This document shows, piece after piece, positions 22,298 through 33,880 of a stretch of DNA of 64,000 nt (the first letter of the stretch is position 1; each line of letters opens with the position of its first letter). A program made the translations under genes and the position numbers. The notes beneath the pieces are model-generated. The model was given only the letters and a program-made list of their open reading frames with translations. It was not told the origin of the DNA and did not search any database. The DNA comes from Dermacentor variabilis (Eukaryota; Arthropoda; Arachnida; Ixodida; Ixodidae), in assembly GCF_050947875.1 (NCBI RefSeq), contig NC_134577.1:70932639-70996638 (forward strand), written 5' to 3'.

Positions 22298-23212
22298 AAT
22301 TAGCGTAAGTAAGGCTAGTTTTCGCCGGTGCTTTTAATTTTAAGGTAACTTTGAAGGTGCCTGCAGGTTTTTAACGTGCGGGCGAGAACATGCTTTCATT
22401 ACCGGAGAATGATGTTGGCTTCTTTTTTCGTGCACTATCATGCCTTTAATGTTTCTGTTGCGGCGATAGGTAACCCTTGGTTCTACCGGAAGCGCTTTTC
22501 TCGGACGCTCGTTACTTGATAACATTGGGTGGTATTTTGCAGGACGTTGTTTATGTTTAGAAGGGCATTAGAATATTTTATTTAAAGGCTGATGGGGTCT
22601 CTCTGATTCTGGTGTAGGCTGTTTCTTAGCTAATTCCGATTGCCTCTCCAATCTTGATGCGACGTCATAAGCCTTGTTAAGACTAACTCGTGGATACTTT
22701 CATTTTGCTAGCGTTGCTTTAATGTCATTTAGGTGGTGGGTATAGTCGTTGACTTCGCTACAGATTCTTATTCTTTGTTTCGATTGTCCGACAAAAGTTC
22801 CTCGCTTGCAGTTTCGCGTGGTATGACTGATGTAGTCTAAATGTTCAAGCTATCCGTATCCGTATGACTATCCCTATTGTTAAGAACGGCCCGCTGACGT
22901 GCAAGTTTTGCCAACCAGTTGCGACCGCGGGCGGCAACTTTTCCAGGAGCGTCGCCGCAAGCCTCTAGCCACAGCGTGACTAAGTCGAATGTGTGTCGAG
23001 AACAATACGCGCGTCCTAAACTCTCCGTCGCTGAAGCCGAGTTCAACGAGGCAGGCTTTGTGCCTGCACTCGCCACCGCCGCCTTGGCCTGCCGCTAGCG
23101 GGGAAGCGCCGCGGGAACGTCGACGGAGACCCCTTCCCACGCACCGTTCTTGCAGCAAGCGCTGAGTTCTACGAAGTACGTGTGACGTCGGTTCCGGACT
23201 ATGAACCCGTGT

Positions 23213-23236
23213 GTGTGCGTGTGTGTGTGTGTGTAA
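23213..23236. repeat. (GT)n microsatellite inside the LTR
   Basis: GTGTGTGTGC is followed by an uninterrupted GT run, upstream of the LTR's TATA box. Confidence 0.9.
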
Positions 23237-23319
23237 GTTGTACCGCGGAGAGGCGGATTGTTTATGATGGCTGGACGAACGTTTCCGTCCCCTTGGAATC
23301 GAGGGGGGGACCAAGTGTT

Positions 23320-23325
23320 TATAAA
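23320..23325 (+). promoter_or_regulatory. LTR TATA box
   Basis: TATAAA in the context GTGTTTATAAACCACTG lies 134 bases upstream of the AATAAA signal, which suits an LTR U3/R promoter. Confidence 0.6.
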
Positions 23326-23360
23326 CCACTGTTGTGCGGATGCTCGAGACACTCTTTGAA

Positions 23361-23450
23361 GCAGTCATGTTAGATTGATGTACTCTCTCAAGCAGTCATG
23401 TTAGACTGACGTACTTTCTCTCGCAGTCATGCTAGACTGATGTAGATACT
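23361..23450 (+). repeat. 31-bp triplication in the LTR
   Basis: GCAGTCATGTTAGATTGATG starts at 23,361, 23,392 and 23,423, three contiguous 31-base units. They lie between the TATA box and the polyadenylation signal, so would be within R. Confidence 0.9.
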
Positions 23451-23453
23451 ATA

Positions 23454-23459
23454 AATAAA
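23454..23459 (+). terminator. LTR polyadenylation signal
   Basis: AATAAA lies 134 bases downstream of the TATA box and 163 bases from the LTR 3' end, the normal order in an LTR. Confidence 0.6.
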
Positions 23460-23626
23460 CCCATATTTCCTCCTTCTCAATGAGAAGCAGTCCTTCCCAT
23501 CATGAACGTCCTCAGCGTGGATAAGTTGGACGACGGCATGGGCCAGCTACCTTCTAATTTATGCCGGACTCCAATCTTGACAACGGGTTACGAGCGATGG
23601 GATTGAGCCCCCAATCCTAACACTAT

Positions 23627-25081
23627 GTGTTACCGGAAACCTAAGCATTGGCAAGTGCTATACTACTTGACGAAGGCCTTATGTTTGAATGCTTCTTCCA
23701 GACCCCATCATTGCTTACTCGCAGGAACGGACAGTTGTTGAGCCTGCGAAGGCAATAGCCGCGAAGACCATTACCGTTGCATTGTTTATTTGAACGATTG
23801 ATTGATTGTTTTTACTAATTTTCCGGTTTAGCGTCTAAAAACAACGCAAGAGCTTCAAGACTTACCTTATCAGATGTCTGTAGACTATCTTGCGCTAACC
23901 ATGGTTGTTTATCCTACCCTCTAGCCAATGAGTTGCCTTCTGACTCAATAACAATTAGTCTTAGTCAGAACTGGGTACATGAAACGCGAATCGAGCGCAT
24001 GGCAGTGCGCTTAGCATGAGAATTCACACTAAATGTGAATGGCTAGTGGAGTGCCGGAATATTATGATGTATTGTTGCTATTCAAAACACTGAATTTCAC
24101 CTTCCGGGTGGAGTTTTTGTAGGGGATCTTTAAAACTTCAGAAGCGTATGGCCTGAAACTTTAGTGGTTCTACATGAATGACATGTTAAGTGTGAACTCC
24201 ACTTATTTTTTTAGCTTCGCGTACTTAGGAAGAAGCCCCCTTTCTTTTTCAAGGTGATGTTAGAACAAATGTTTGCAAGCATATCTCTTCCAGCGGTGCC
24301 CTAATATATGTGGATTATCATAAGCTGTCATCAATGACTAATATTAAAAGTGGCATTCTATTACTACTCAGTAAAGGTAGCCCGGCAGACATTTAGCTAA
24401 TAACAAAGTGTACGACAAAGATACGTTTAAACTAGCCTGAATGTGTCATGTTCTTTTTCTTTAGTGCATGCCAAGCAATCCTGTTATTTTACAAACGTTT
24501 GTGTGTTCCAATGACACTGTTTACAGCGTCACATACGTGCACAGACACACACACACGCACGAACACACAATAAGAGGACAATGATAACAATATTTATTCC
24601 TTGAAGCTCGCTTAATATGTCGTTCTGGTACTTGCTCTCCGCGTTTTGTAGTTCTCACGGTTAAATTTTTTTTGCCGAAAGAGCAGCGTCATGTTCGTAG
24701 CTTAAACCATAATAAAAGTAGGAAACAATAGCAATAGACTAGAAGGACGAAAATAAAAAGAAAGAGTAATCAAGCTCACATCTATATTCTGGAATAAAGG
24801 AAACATGTGAACTGTGTTTTTTCTCGCGTTGGTTTCCCAAAGCACAGATTACGTTCAGCATAAGCTGCGGGGAAAGTTCAGTAGCTACTCCTTCTTGAGT
24901 AGTCGGAAATTGTTACTGTCAGAATAAATAAAAGAACAAGATTCTGTGTCGCATATCTTTCCTGCGTAGTTCTCAGTGGAGATAGTTAACGCCTGATGAC
25001 TCCTCACCTCACTTTATCCACTCACCCCGACTTTGCAACCTGCACAGAGTGCTCGAAGTAACAACCTTCAGATTATGCATA

Positions 25082-25086
<5 letters not shown>
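23627..25086. other. AT-rich sequence with a CA-rich tract
   Basis: There is no recognisable gene. A CA-rich tract lies at 24,541-24,568. Confidence 0.5.

Positions 25087-25132
<46 letters not shown>
25087..25132. repeat. (AT)n microsatellite
   Basis: Forty-six bases of uninterrupted AT repeat. Confidence 0.95.
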
Positions 25133-25134
<2 letters not shown>

Positions 25135-27564
25135 TTATTTACTCAGCTGACGGCAGTCCTCCCACTAAATGCGAATCCCTTCAACGGTTTTCAATATTCG
25201 AATATATCTACTGTTATTACGCATTCATATTCGATAAAGTATGGTATATAGGTCAAGAGCTATGGCCCAACAACCTTTACTGTGTGCTACATGTCCTCTT
25301 AATGGAATAAATTGAAAAGGGAACTGACTAACTTCCTTGCAAATACTTAGCGGTAACTGAGCAACTATGAATTCCTCACAGCGTCCTAATATCAATTCCA
25401 CACTGTAGAAATAAACTATTCGTTCGCATTTGTTTCTCGAATGAGCGCGCGTGATCCAAACTGGCTGAAGTTAAAACGGGCTCAGATCAAATAAATAGGT
25501 GAAATAAATAAATAAAAGGCGAGAATTTCGCTAGATATTTTCCACTATTCGAGATCGAGCAAAACGCCTTATCGGTGACTAGGGAAGACAGTTTACTTGC
25601 GTCCTAAACCAGCGCTATGGCGACATTATTTTGCCATCAAAGAAAGGACCATGAGGGAAATACTAACTTTGGAAATAAAGTTAATTGAACGATGATGTGT
25701 CCATGAGGTCACACAGAAAGGACGCGCTCACTTGAACGTGGTCTCAGTACACCGTCTTCAATCAGCAACAAACAACTAGCGCACAGCACAAATACTCTGC
25801 AACACTTTCAGCAAAGGAAACGGTGTAACTTTACGCAAAACCAAAGCAGGATGAGCGCCGTTTACTGAGCTCTTAGGAAGAGGTCGTCTATGGGAAACCG
25901 ATCCGCATTGCAGCGAAGGCCACTCTCGACCAGGAAAGCGATGCGTAGAAAGCGTGTTGGCTGGCGGTTAAAAATAAAAAGAAAAAGGAAGATTGGAGGA
26001 TCACAGCGGTCAGATTGCCTTGCTCCATTTTTTTTGTTCCCTGTGTTTGTTGGACTCACGCGTCCTTTAATCCAGCAGCCTCCGTCTGGAACCAAGGTGA
26101 ACTGATAGAATGACGTCCCACTGAACGCACTAGGGACCGCCTCCCGATAATGGCCCGCACAGGAATATGCAATGGCAAAAATATGCCAATGCCACCCGCC
26201 GAAGTGGCTTCCGTCGTTATTTATATCTCAGTGGCCTTACAACGTGAAAAAATGGTATTAGCTGACCTTCAGGTGTCGTGCACTACTTGCTTACATGTTG
26301 CCGGGTGCAGTTCACTCCCTGTTGCCAAAAAAATTCTAAATAATGTGAGGACACGTGGCACTCACTGCAAGTATCAAGGAGACTGAGACTAATTAGTATA
26401 GTTTCATTAAGGGAATAATAAAGGGGAAATATGTATATACTTTGCCGTTAATCAGTGGATGGGCTGAAGTCAAACGGGCCTAGGGTATTTTACAGTTGAA
26501 AGATGTAGGGTATCCTCGTTTATTTATTCAGTGAGCATGAGCAGCCAATGGAAAGAACAAACGCTTTGATTTTAGCGAACACATTTTTTTCCGTATCTGC
26601 TAATGCACTGACAAAAATTAAGCTCTGCTCTTTTTATATTTACTTGTTCAAATTAAATTCCTGTAGCAATTGTTTGCATATGCGGATGTTTTCAACATGT
26701 TTTTTTTTCTTCGGAACACAGCGCAACAGCAGTAACGAGGCTACAGAGGATCAATTACATGAATCAAGGTAACTACCAAAAAACTGAGACAGGCTGCGTT
26801 GCCTAAAGTCATCGTGCCAACAGTTTACAAGGGACGGTTGGTGTCAGGCTATACATGTTACGTCCAGGCTGTATAGCTATTTTGGGAGGAACATGAAATC
26901 TGTTCATTGAACCGTGAACTCGCGCGCGTGCATGCGTGCACGTCGACGGTCTGCCGACGCTCTTTGTCATTTGTTGTGTAGAACGGGTGTCCCACCTATT
27001 TCCACCAGATGCTTGCCGTATGACATCGTCTGACGTTCTTGTCTGTTTCAATGCCTAACTCAATTAGGCTAACTTCTTATCTGTGTGCTTGTATATCGTG
27101 TGCACCATAAGTGATTTCATTTAATGTAGAGATATGGTTAGGTGGTGGGAAATGAGTCTCACGTTGATTGAAGTGGCAAGGACAGCGCCGTGCTCCTCAC
27201 GAGCAGCTTTCTTTTTTATGCTGCAAGCAACGGTTCGTCCAGTCCGGTGCGCCACCTTTGACAAATTATATATGAGAAAATACGGACTAACCACAACGCA
27301 TACTTTCCACCTCATTTGTGCAATTTGCTGGGAGGAAGGCGCGTCCTCAGCTAGTGTACATAGTTCCGGACGGGCACCGACTATGAAGAGCGGATAGCAG
27401 TTAAAATCGACTTGTTTATTTATTATTCGTGGAGTACGTTATATGCTTTAGCATTTTAACAGGTGACTACGTTGCCGTTGAGCGCCTTCAGGCTTCCAAT
27501 CCCTGACCGAGCATCACGCGCTGAGTAAACTCAAAAATTCGCTGTTTTCGCATTGTCCGTGTAA
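25133..27564. other. Unassigned sequence
   Basis: Only short overlapping open frames were seen (71-78 codons around 25,860-26,390, 74 codons at 26,548, 87 at 27,134). None resembles a known family and no repeat boundary was found. A palindromic GCGTGCATGCGTGCACG stretch lies near 26,930. Confidence 0.4.
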
Positions 27565-27566
27565 TA

Positions 27567-28103
27567 CGGTTGAAACTCGATTTAACAAAGTGCTGATCAC
27601 GCTCGAATTATGTCGTTAAATCGGAAAGTGTGTAAAATCTAGAAATAAATATTTGGGTCCTTCGAAATCTACAATTGTGACGTAGCGACGCGCAAAAGCT
27701 ACCGCGGCATTGCATTTGCCGCTAATCCAGCCATTGGTCGCATAAAGCATCAAATTGCGTAAGCAACCACCCTACCGATGCGCTGTTGAGTGCATGGGCA
27801 CGGCGTGCAGCCTCGTGAAAATTAAGCTATGGATGTAACCATGGTGCCTGGATGTTTTGACGCGATAGGTTTAGAGCGCACGCTCGAAGGAGCCGTCGGT
27901 GTCAAAATAAGAAAGAAATTACCCATTTTATTTACACATTTGTTTCAGGAAAAACTTCAATGAATCGAGTTCGGCCAAGTGTGTTTCGTTTAGTCGGCTT
28001 GATGATAACACTGAACCCTAAGGGTACCTGCTTCGGAATGAACATTTCTTCGCTAGATCGGGAATTTCGCAAAATCGTGTTTTCTTAGATCTAGTTTTAA
28101 CTG
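27567..28103. mobile_element. pogo/Tigger-like MITE, old
   Basis: The left end CGGTTGAAACTCGATTTAAC and the reverse complement of the right end CAGTTAAAACTAGATCTAAG match over about 23 bases with 5 differences. They have the CAGTTGAAC(C)TCGATTTAACGAA form typical of pogo/Tigger-type inverted repeats. TA flanks the left end; the expected right-hand TA appears as TG. The interior (about 540 bases) has no transposase. Confidence 0.6.
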
Positions 28104-28104
28104 T

Positions 28105-29255
28105 GTTAGTCTCCTGTATTGCAACGCTTTGTGCAAAGTGCAAACAGAGTGTTAATGCTGGTGGTAGTTCAACACGCCCTTATTTTAACGCGATGGTGGC
28201 GAGTGAAAAGTCCGTTATGGGTCCTTCGACGAAACGACACCCATTTATGCGTGCTTTCTTTCTCGTTTTCTCCTAATAGAAAATAGCTCTTACCGCCTCC
28301 CGGTATTGTAATCCGTAGTATTGTAAACTACTGCGATCACTCGAGACCACTACACTGCTTGCAGTGCAGACAATGTAAGCAAACCAGTTTATAGATTTGT
28401 AGGACGGCAATTCAACCCATACATTGCCTGCCAGTGAGCGCATGTCCTTTCTGCATAACTCAGAACAAAGTCACAAATAATTCCCGTTATTGTGTATACC
28501 GGGCTAATAAATATACATACTTCTGTAAAGACCGGATATTCGTCAACATAACGTAGCACATGACATTTATTTATTTCATATTTAACTGTTTCAGCAAGCT
28601 TTGCTTTTATAAACGTCCCTTATGGGCCAGAATGTTCTGTCGACGCTCGCTATCGAACGTCTAATTTGCGCGTATGCGTACGCGTTTGCATGCTTGCACA
28701 TGACTGCGCATTTAAGGGGTGTTTTCTCCTTGCAAGTATGCCGGTAACTAACGTGGCTGTGAGCCCCTGTGCATACATGGTTTGCTACGTACAGGCGCAT
28801 TGAAATGCGCGTATTCCTTGGAGTGTGGAAACTACAAAAACGGTTGCATGAGGTTAGGTCTTCGATTACTTCCACGCAAGGACGCTGCTCCTTTTCCTTG
28901 CTTAACGAAATGCGGCTATACGAGAAGCAGTAAACGTTGTAGGTGGCACGGAGGAGTCGAGTAGCCGACTGAGGCATCTCGACAAAAGGAAAGTTATGAT
29001 TGTTCACATAAAGACGTGTAATTACATAATTGAGCGAGCTCTCGTGCGCAATAAGCTATTCGCATACTAGTGGAGCTAGTGAAGTGCAGAAACCAAGGTT
29101 CATTTATAGTCTTGTGCCCATTTCCGCGTATGATCTGTGTTTGCTCTTTCCCTTTTTACTTTTTGCTACTGTCTTTTGTTCCTATACCCCTAGTCTACAC
29201 AGTAGCACACACACCCGACGCTCTTCTGGCTGTGCCTTGGATCTGTAATAGTCAA
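28105..29255. other. Unassigned sequence
   Basis: No repeat boundary or gene was recognised. A plus-strand frame at 28,782-28,964 is cysteine-rich (KCAYSLECGNYKNGC, then PCLTKCGYTRSSKRC), but it has no signal peptide and matches no pattern I know. An opposing 138-codon minus-strand frame overlaps it. Confidence 0.3.
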
Positions 29256-29257
29256 AG

Positions 29258-29560
29258 TAAGGTAGGAAAGGGAAAACAAGTTTGACAAAGCCAAGAAACG
29301 TCCTTACTTCGTCAGCCTTCTTTTTTCTCTCCCACCTCATTTTGACTATCACTCATCAAACAAGCCGCAGCCTTCACCGGTTCATGGAAATGAGGTGAAC
29401 GATAATGGTCGAACCGAAGAAGCATCAGCCTGAAACCCCCGTTTCGACGAAGAAACCTGTCGAGAATTTTTCGATACGGAACTTGCACTGACGAATAAAA
29501 CACACATTGTAGAAACGTTGGCTTCAGGCTGTTGCTTTATTTCTTCAGGCTCAACTTGTT
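29258..29560 (+). mobile_element. Penelope-like terminal repeat remnants with hammerhead-like core
   Basis: At 29,488-29,494 CTGACGA is followed 17 bases later by GAAA (29,512-29,515) and then CGTTGGCTTCAGGCTG. This is the box order of the compact hammerhead ribozymes of Penelope-like elements. Between the boxes a weak TAAAA/TTGTA pairing remains. Nearby, on the minus strand, TTCGTCGAAACG...CAGGCTG (about 29,425-29,465) and a CTGACGAAG box (about 29,315) look like further inverted copies. No coding sequence is present. Confidence 0.5.
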
Positions 29561-30600
29561 ATATTTGTCATTGCTTTATTTCATCTTAGGGGAGTTCAAC
29601 GCATCACAAATTACGTTTTAAACACGCTGAATGTGGAGCTTCCGAAAGCAACACAGATTTTGCTGCAGTGCACGCAATTTACACATCTATTGACGTCGCC
29701 GTGAGGCTGAAATGGCCGCTAAATTTCCTTGCTTTCCAAGCTTGATCTGACAAGTCGGAACCCAGCGTAGAACCTTACGGCACTTCAATCGGCGCTGCCA
29801 CGCGTGCTTCAGCAGTGTCATTGCAGATAAGGCTACATTCAACACTCTTTCTTGGAACACAGAAAACAAATCCTGCGCCTATAAGAGGCAAAGGAATGGA
29901 AGAATGTGTCTGAGGAAGAAACAATCGACCAGAAAAAATCGTGAGTGATGATCGACCCACAGTAACCGTACGACCTCTGACGCCTAACGGCGGTCCTGCC
30001 CATAGTGTTTTACACCTTGGTGCAACTACGATAAACCTAACAAAGAGCGCCCCGACGGTCGTTGCACGGGAGAAGTTTACGAGGCAGAACAGCCCGTTGC
30101 ACTGCGGAAGCCTGAAAGAGGGCAGAGTGCTAGAGAAGAAAGGCGTTATGTATGGTCGCCGTTCATTGACAACCGGGCCACCGCGTCGCAGAAGAGAATC
30201 GGTAGCATGGGCTTAACAGAAAAGCTGATTTCGGCTTCCGTAGGTTATCGGGACGGCTTCGTTGACCCTGCTGCCGTTGTGTGAACGCGTTAACGAACAC
30301 GATTAGGACTCGGAGCTTGGCAGTGTCAGTGCCTTACAGAACCACGTATTTTCCCGATATCGGATCATTCGCTGCTCACCGGGACCTTTCCGTTTCGTTT
30401 CTTGGCAGTCTGCGATTGCAAGAGGATATTTTTTTTCGGCAGACCTGCTCGCCAACATTGTTTGGACTTTATTGTTATTTTTTTCTTGCATTCAGAGTTT
30501 CTTGTTTTTACGCTGACACTGTTTCTCCGCATTTATTTTACCGGATATCGAACAAATGAGCCATTGGAACAAGTTCTATTGTTAGCCCATGGTAGCGAGA
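29561..30600. other. Unassigned sequence
   Basis: Open frames of 60-92 codons overlap on both strands. No family was recognised. Confidence 0.4.
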
Positions 30601-31700
30601 CATGTTTGTTTCCATGTGGCTTTCATAGATTATGAAAAGGCATTTCATTCAGTAGAGATACCAACAGTCATAGCGACAATACGTAATCAAGGAGAACGCT
30701 TACGTAAATACCTTGGAAAATATCTACAGAGGTTCTACAGCTCCATTAATTCTTCACAAGTAAAGCAGGAAAATGTCTATAAAGAAAGGGGTCAGACAGG
30801 GAGACACAATCTCTCCAATGCTATTCACTGCGCGCTTGGAAGAAGTACTCAAGCAAGTCAACTGGGAAGGCTTAGCAATACAGATGGACGGCGAATATCT
30901 CAGTAACCTTCGGTTTGCCGTTGACATTGTTCTATTCAGCAACAATGCAGATGAGTTACAGCAAATCATTGACGACCTTAACAGAGAGAGTGTAATAGTT
31001 GGGTTGAAGATAAATATGCAGAAGACAAAAATAACGATAAATAGCCGGGCAAAGGAACAAGTGTTCAGGATCGCCAGTCACCCTCTAGAGTGTGTGAAGG
31101 AGTACGTTTACTTAGGTCAATTAACCACAGGGAACACTGATCATGTGAAGGAAATTCACAGAAGAATAAAAATGTTTTGGATCGCATACGGCGAACATTA
31201 CCAGCTCCTGACTGGAAGCTTGCCATTATCATTGAAAAGGAAGGTGTACAATCAGTGCATTTTACTAGCGTTCGATGATATATGGGGCAGAGACTTGGAG
31301 AGTGACAAAGAAGCTCGAGAACAAGTTAAGGACCGCGCAAAGAGTGATGGAAGGAAGATTGCTAGGTCTAACGTTAAGAAACAGAAAGGGAGCGCTTTGG
31401 ATCAGAGAGCAACAGGGTATACACGATATTCTAATTTACATCAAGAGAAAAAAAAATGAAGGAGCGCAGGTCATGGGTTGCACCGGTTAGATAACCGTTG
31501 TACAATTAGGGTTAGAGAATGGGTACCAAGAGAAGGGGAACGCAATCGAGGACGACAGAAGACTAGGTGGAGTGATAAAATGAGGAAATTCGTGGGCGCT
31601 AGTTGGAATCGGTGGGCGCAGGACAGTGGTAATTTGAGATAGCAGTAAGGGCTTCGTCCTGCAGCGGACATAAAACTGGCGGATGATGATTATGATGATT
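30600..31700 (+). mobile_element. RTE-clade LINE, 5'-truncated
   Basis: It starts within the reverse transcriptase at FIDYEKAFHSVE (about 30,629) and continues through the RT core and C-terminal region to CGGACATAAAACTGGCGG, then a (GAT)n-like tail (31,680-31,715). Such a tail is the usual terminus of RTE elements. It parallels the longer copy at 35.55-38.69 kb at the protein level throughout. The endonuclease and the first half of the RT are missing. Confidence 0.85.
30773..31459 (+). pseudogene. RTE reverse transcriptase, C-terminal half
   Basis: The 228-codon frame carries KKGVRQGDTISPMLFTA (RT motif B region), then FAVDIVLFSN at the catalytic box C. There the canonical FADD has become FAVD, removing one of the two metal-binding aspartates. 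The palm/thumb part follows with GLKINMQKTK, then YVYLGQLTTG and the SLKRKVYNQC region. A frameshift near 31,290 moves the rest (IYGAETWRVTKKLENKLRTA) into another frame. The D of FIDYEKAF upstream is intact but in a third frame. Not functional. Confidence 0.85.
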
Positions 31701-31715
31701 CTTGTGATTATTATG

Positions 31716-32445
31716 ATGACTTTTACAAACAGTTAGTGATATTATCGAAAGCAGATGAGGTGAAACGTAATACAGTGTAAGAGCCAGAGAGTAGACGCGC
31801 CTGTTTAACAACCAAATTCTGTTTGGAGAATTCTATCTCTGCTGCAACGAATCACAAGAAACATCTGCGCACCTACTAATCAACGTCGACGACACTTGTA
31901 CGTTGGTACCTACGGCTGAACATTTCCGTGTACAGCAACTAATTGTAAATGTAAGATCCCGGTTCACTTCTTTTTTGTCCGCTCATTTCTGTAACGCCTT
32001 AGCTTTTTGAAAGTACTGAGGCAAAGAAATAATAGAAAATTATGTTACTGACATAGCAATTTATTGTCGTAGGTTCGCATTCTCACAGCTGATTCTAGTG
32101 GAGTCAGTGTGTCCGGCACAAACTTAGAAATGTTTGGAGTCGCCTCTATTTTGTTGCGCTAATAGGATCTTAGATCTTTGCGAACCAAATATGCGCAAAG
32201 AAAGCGAAACTACAAGCATAACACGATAACCGTAGGGAGAAGAAGGGAAGCGATATCTTAAAAAAAGTATTTCGTAAGTGTGCCAATGACTTATATAACC
32301 GTTAACTAAAGTAAGCAACGCAAGCTGCTAATAGTTGGAGTTGAAAATATCGAAAGATCGAATGTCGAAAGATCGAATGTCTAGGCGCTAAAAAGTGCCT
32401 TATTAGGCACCATAAACAGGCACTAAACTGTCATTTAAGGCATAT
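31716..32445. other. Unassigned AT-rich sequence
   Basis: Contains a 15-base tandem duplication GAAAGATCGAATGTC at about 32,352-32,381. Nothing else was recognised. Confidence 0.5.
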
Positions 32446-32448
32446 ACA

Positions 32449-32600
32449 GGGTGTTTCACGTAACTTGAACTAAGGATTTTTTTATGTGGCTAACCGGCAG
32501 CTGAATGGAAGCAACGGCATGTGATTTTGCGCTACTAAAATAATTTTTTTACATTCTGCCTAATTAGTTTATTAACTAAGATCATTCATTGCAAGATGTT
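32449..32600 (+). mobile_element. MITE-like terminus (one end only)
   Basis: ATACAGGGTGTTTCACGTAA lies immediately after TA-rich sequence. It is a typical CAGGGTGT-type DNA transposon end, and a TGCCTAATTAGTTTATTAAC block follows. I recall this combination from abundant tick MITEs. The matching inverted end was not found within 1 kb, so the copy is truncated or too diverged. Confidence 0.4.
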
Positions 32601-33880
32601 TAATATTCGCTTTAGAGCCGAGTGCGTTCCTTATCTGAATTAAATCTAGTTCTAATTAGGTCTACATTATCAAAATTAAATTCATGCAGCTGTGCTTAAT
32701 TTACTCAATGGAACTGATACGCTTGAACTTGTATGTAATGAACTTGTAGTGTTGGATCACTCAGGTTACAACCTTATTTTGAAGCAATATTTATATTTCT
32801 GCTAAGGATTACTAAGGCGATGTTCGCTGTTAAGGAAAAAGTAAGGGTGATAAAAATGTTATAAACACAGAAATAAAACATATGCCTAAATATTTCAAAT
32901 ATATCCAACACTCATAAGGGAAGCTTCGCTTTAAGATCCCCCGAGTCAATTGGTGCCGTTTCAATTTTTCAAGGGTAATTCGTCAAGATCTTATACAAGT
33001 TGTATGCGAAGTCGCAATGTGATGGTAGCTGAACGAGGATATTACCTAATTAACCTCTCAATTATTACCTTGGCGTACTCGTCGCAACTACGAAATTCAA
33101 GCCGAGCCTTGGTGAAGCCATGTCAGGTTAGCATAACTCCAAACACTCGAAATACTTACGGGAGATCCGACCTTAAATGTTTGACAGAATACATTGCAGT
33201 TAGTGAGTTCCCGAAAGCATCGCGAATGCACTTAGGAACGATCATAGTTTACGCGGATCAATGCATTACCTGCTTGTGTATCGAAGAAAGTTTGTTTTAA
33301 GTAAAACAAACGGAAACAGAAAAATACGGGGTAATTCTGAGTACTGGCTCTCATTGCAGCCACATATCAGTCTATTCACCTTGTACATCTACACATAACG
33401 GCGTCTGTACCCACCATAACCTGCTCGTCAAGCGATCAATGCCGCTGTTGATTTTACAAACAAATAAAAGAAGCTAAGGTTATGTTTGACGCAGCGTAGC
33501 CTTTCGAGTTGTTATGCGTGTGCAGTGAGCTCCTCAGTCACAGTCGTCATTACTTTCCATTTCTGTTGCACCCAATTTACCTATTCCAACAATAAATATT
33601 TGGGACATGTTTGTGAGTGAACTTAAAGCTATTCCCTCAAAATAGATCGCTATTTGAGATCGAAGAGTATCCGATGGTAAATTTTTGTGAGCGCGTGGCC
33701 ATGTCTACATTATCATTCTTCTTCAATACGGGTAGCCACAATATGGTTTTTCCGTTTGTGTTCCTTTATACTTGCTTGCGCTACAACTTGCCTGCCCGCT
33801 TTGCAACCGCGGACATAAGAGTCAGTCTCCCAGTGAATTCATGTACGTCTTCTCGACCACAAAGAAATTTCCCGTACGCA
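32601..33880. other. AT-rich sequence
   Basis: A plus-strand frame of 116 codons (32,950-33,300) has no recognisable features. Otherwise nothing was seen. Confidence 0.4.

Larger units (their letters stand above)
21400..22850 (-). mobile_element. Penelope-like retroelement, 5'-truncated, decayed
   Basis: Order on the minus strand: a linker region with VGQSKQRIRICS (about 22,750-22,815) and LNKAYDVASRLERQS, then RVTYRRNRNIKGMIVHEK (about 22,420-22,475), then a GIY-YIG endonuclease, a typical C-terminus, and a ribozyme-like motif near 21,540. This is the domain order of endonuclease-bearing Penelope-like elements. Stops and frameshifts break it, and the reverse transcriptase proper is absent. 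The solo LTR at 22,878 begins within 30 bases of its truncated 5' end. Confidence 0.8.
22878..23622 (+). mobile_element. Solo LTR (Gypsy-type), 745 bp with CTAT target duplication
   Basis: The element begins TGTTAAGAACGG and ends CCAATCCTAACA, so the termini are TG...CA inside a 5-bp inverted repeat TGTTA/TAACA. CTAT is directly repeated on both sides (22,874-22,877 and 23,623-23,626). A TATA box (23,320) and AATAAA (23,454) lie in the order and orientation expected for a plus-strand LTR. The LTR is GC-rich and contains a GT microsatellite and a 31-bp triplication. No internal region is present, so this is a solo LTR left by recombination. A 4-bp duplication fits Metaviridae (Gypsy) integrases. 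Confidence 0.9.

Noticed and set aside
22878..23626. LTR insertion inside the Penelope-like element
   Set aside because: The sequence beyond the LTR (23,627 onward, minus strand) does not continue the reverse transcriptase, so adjacency is noted but nesting is not claimed.
25033..25251. Open frame with an (IY)n stretch
   Set aside because: It is the translation of the (AT)n microsatellite.
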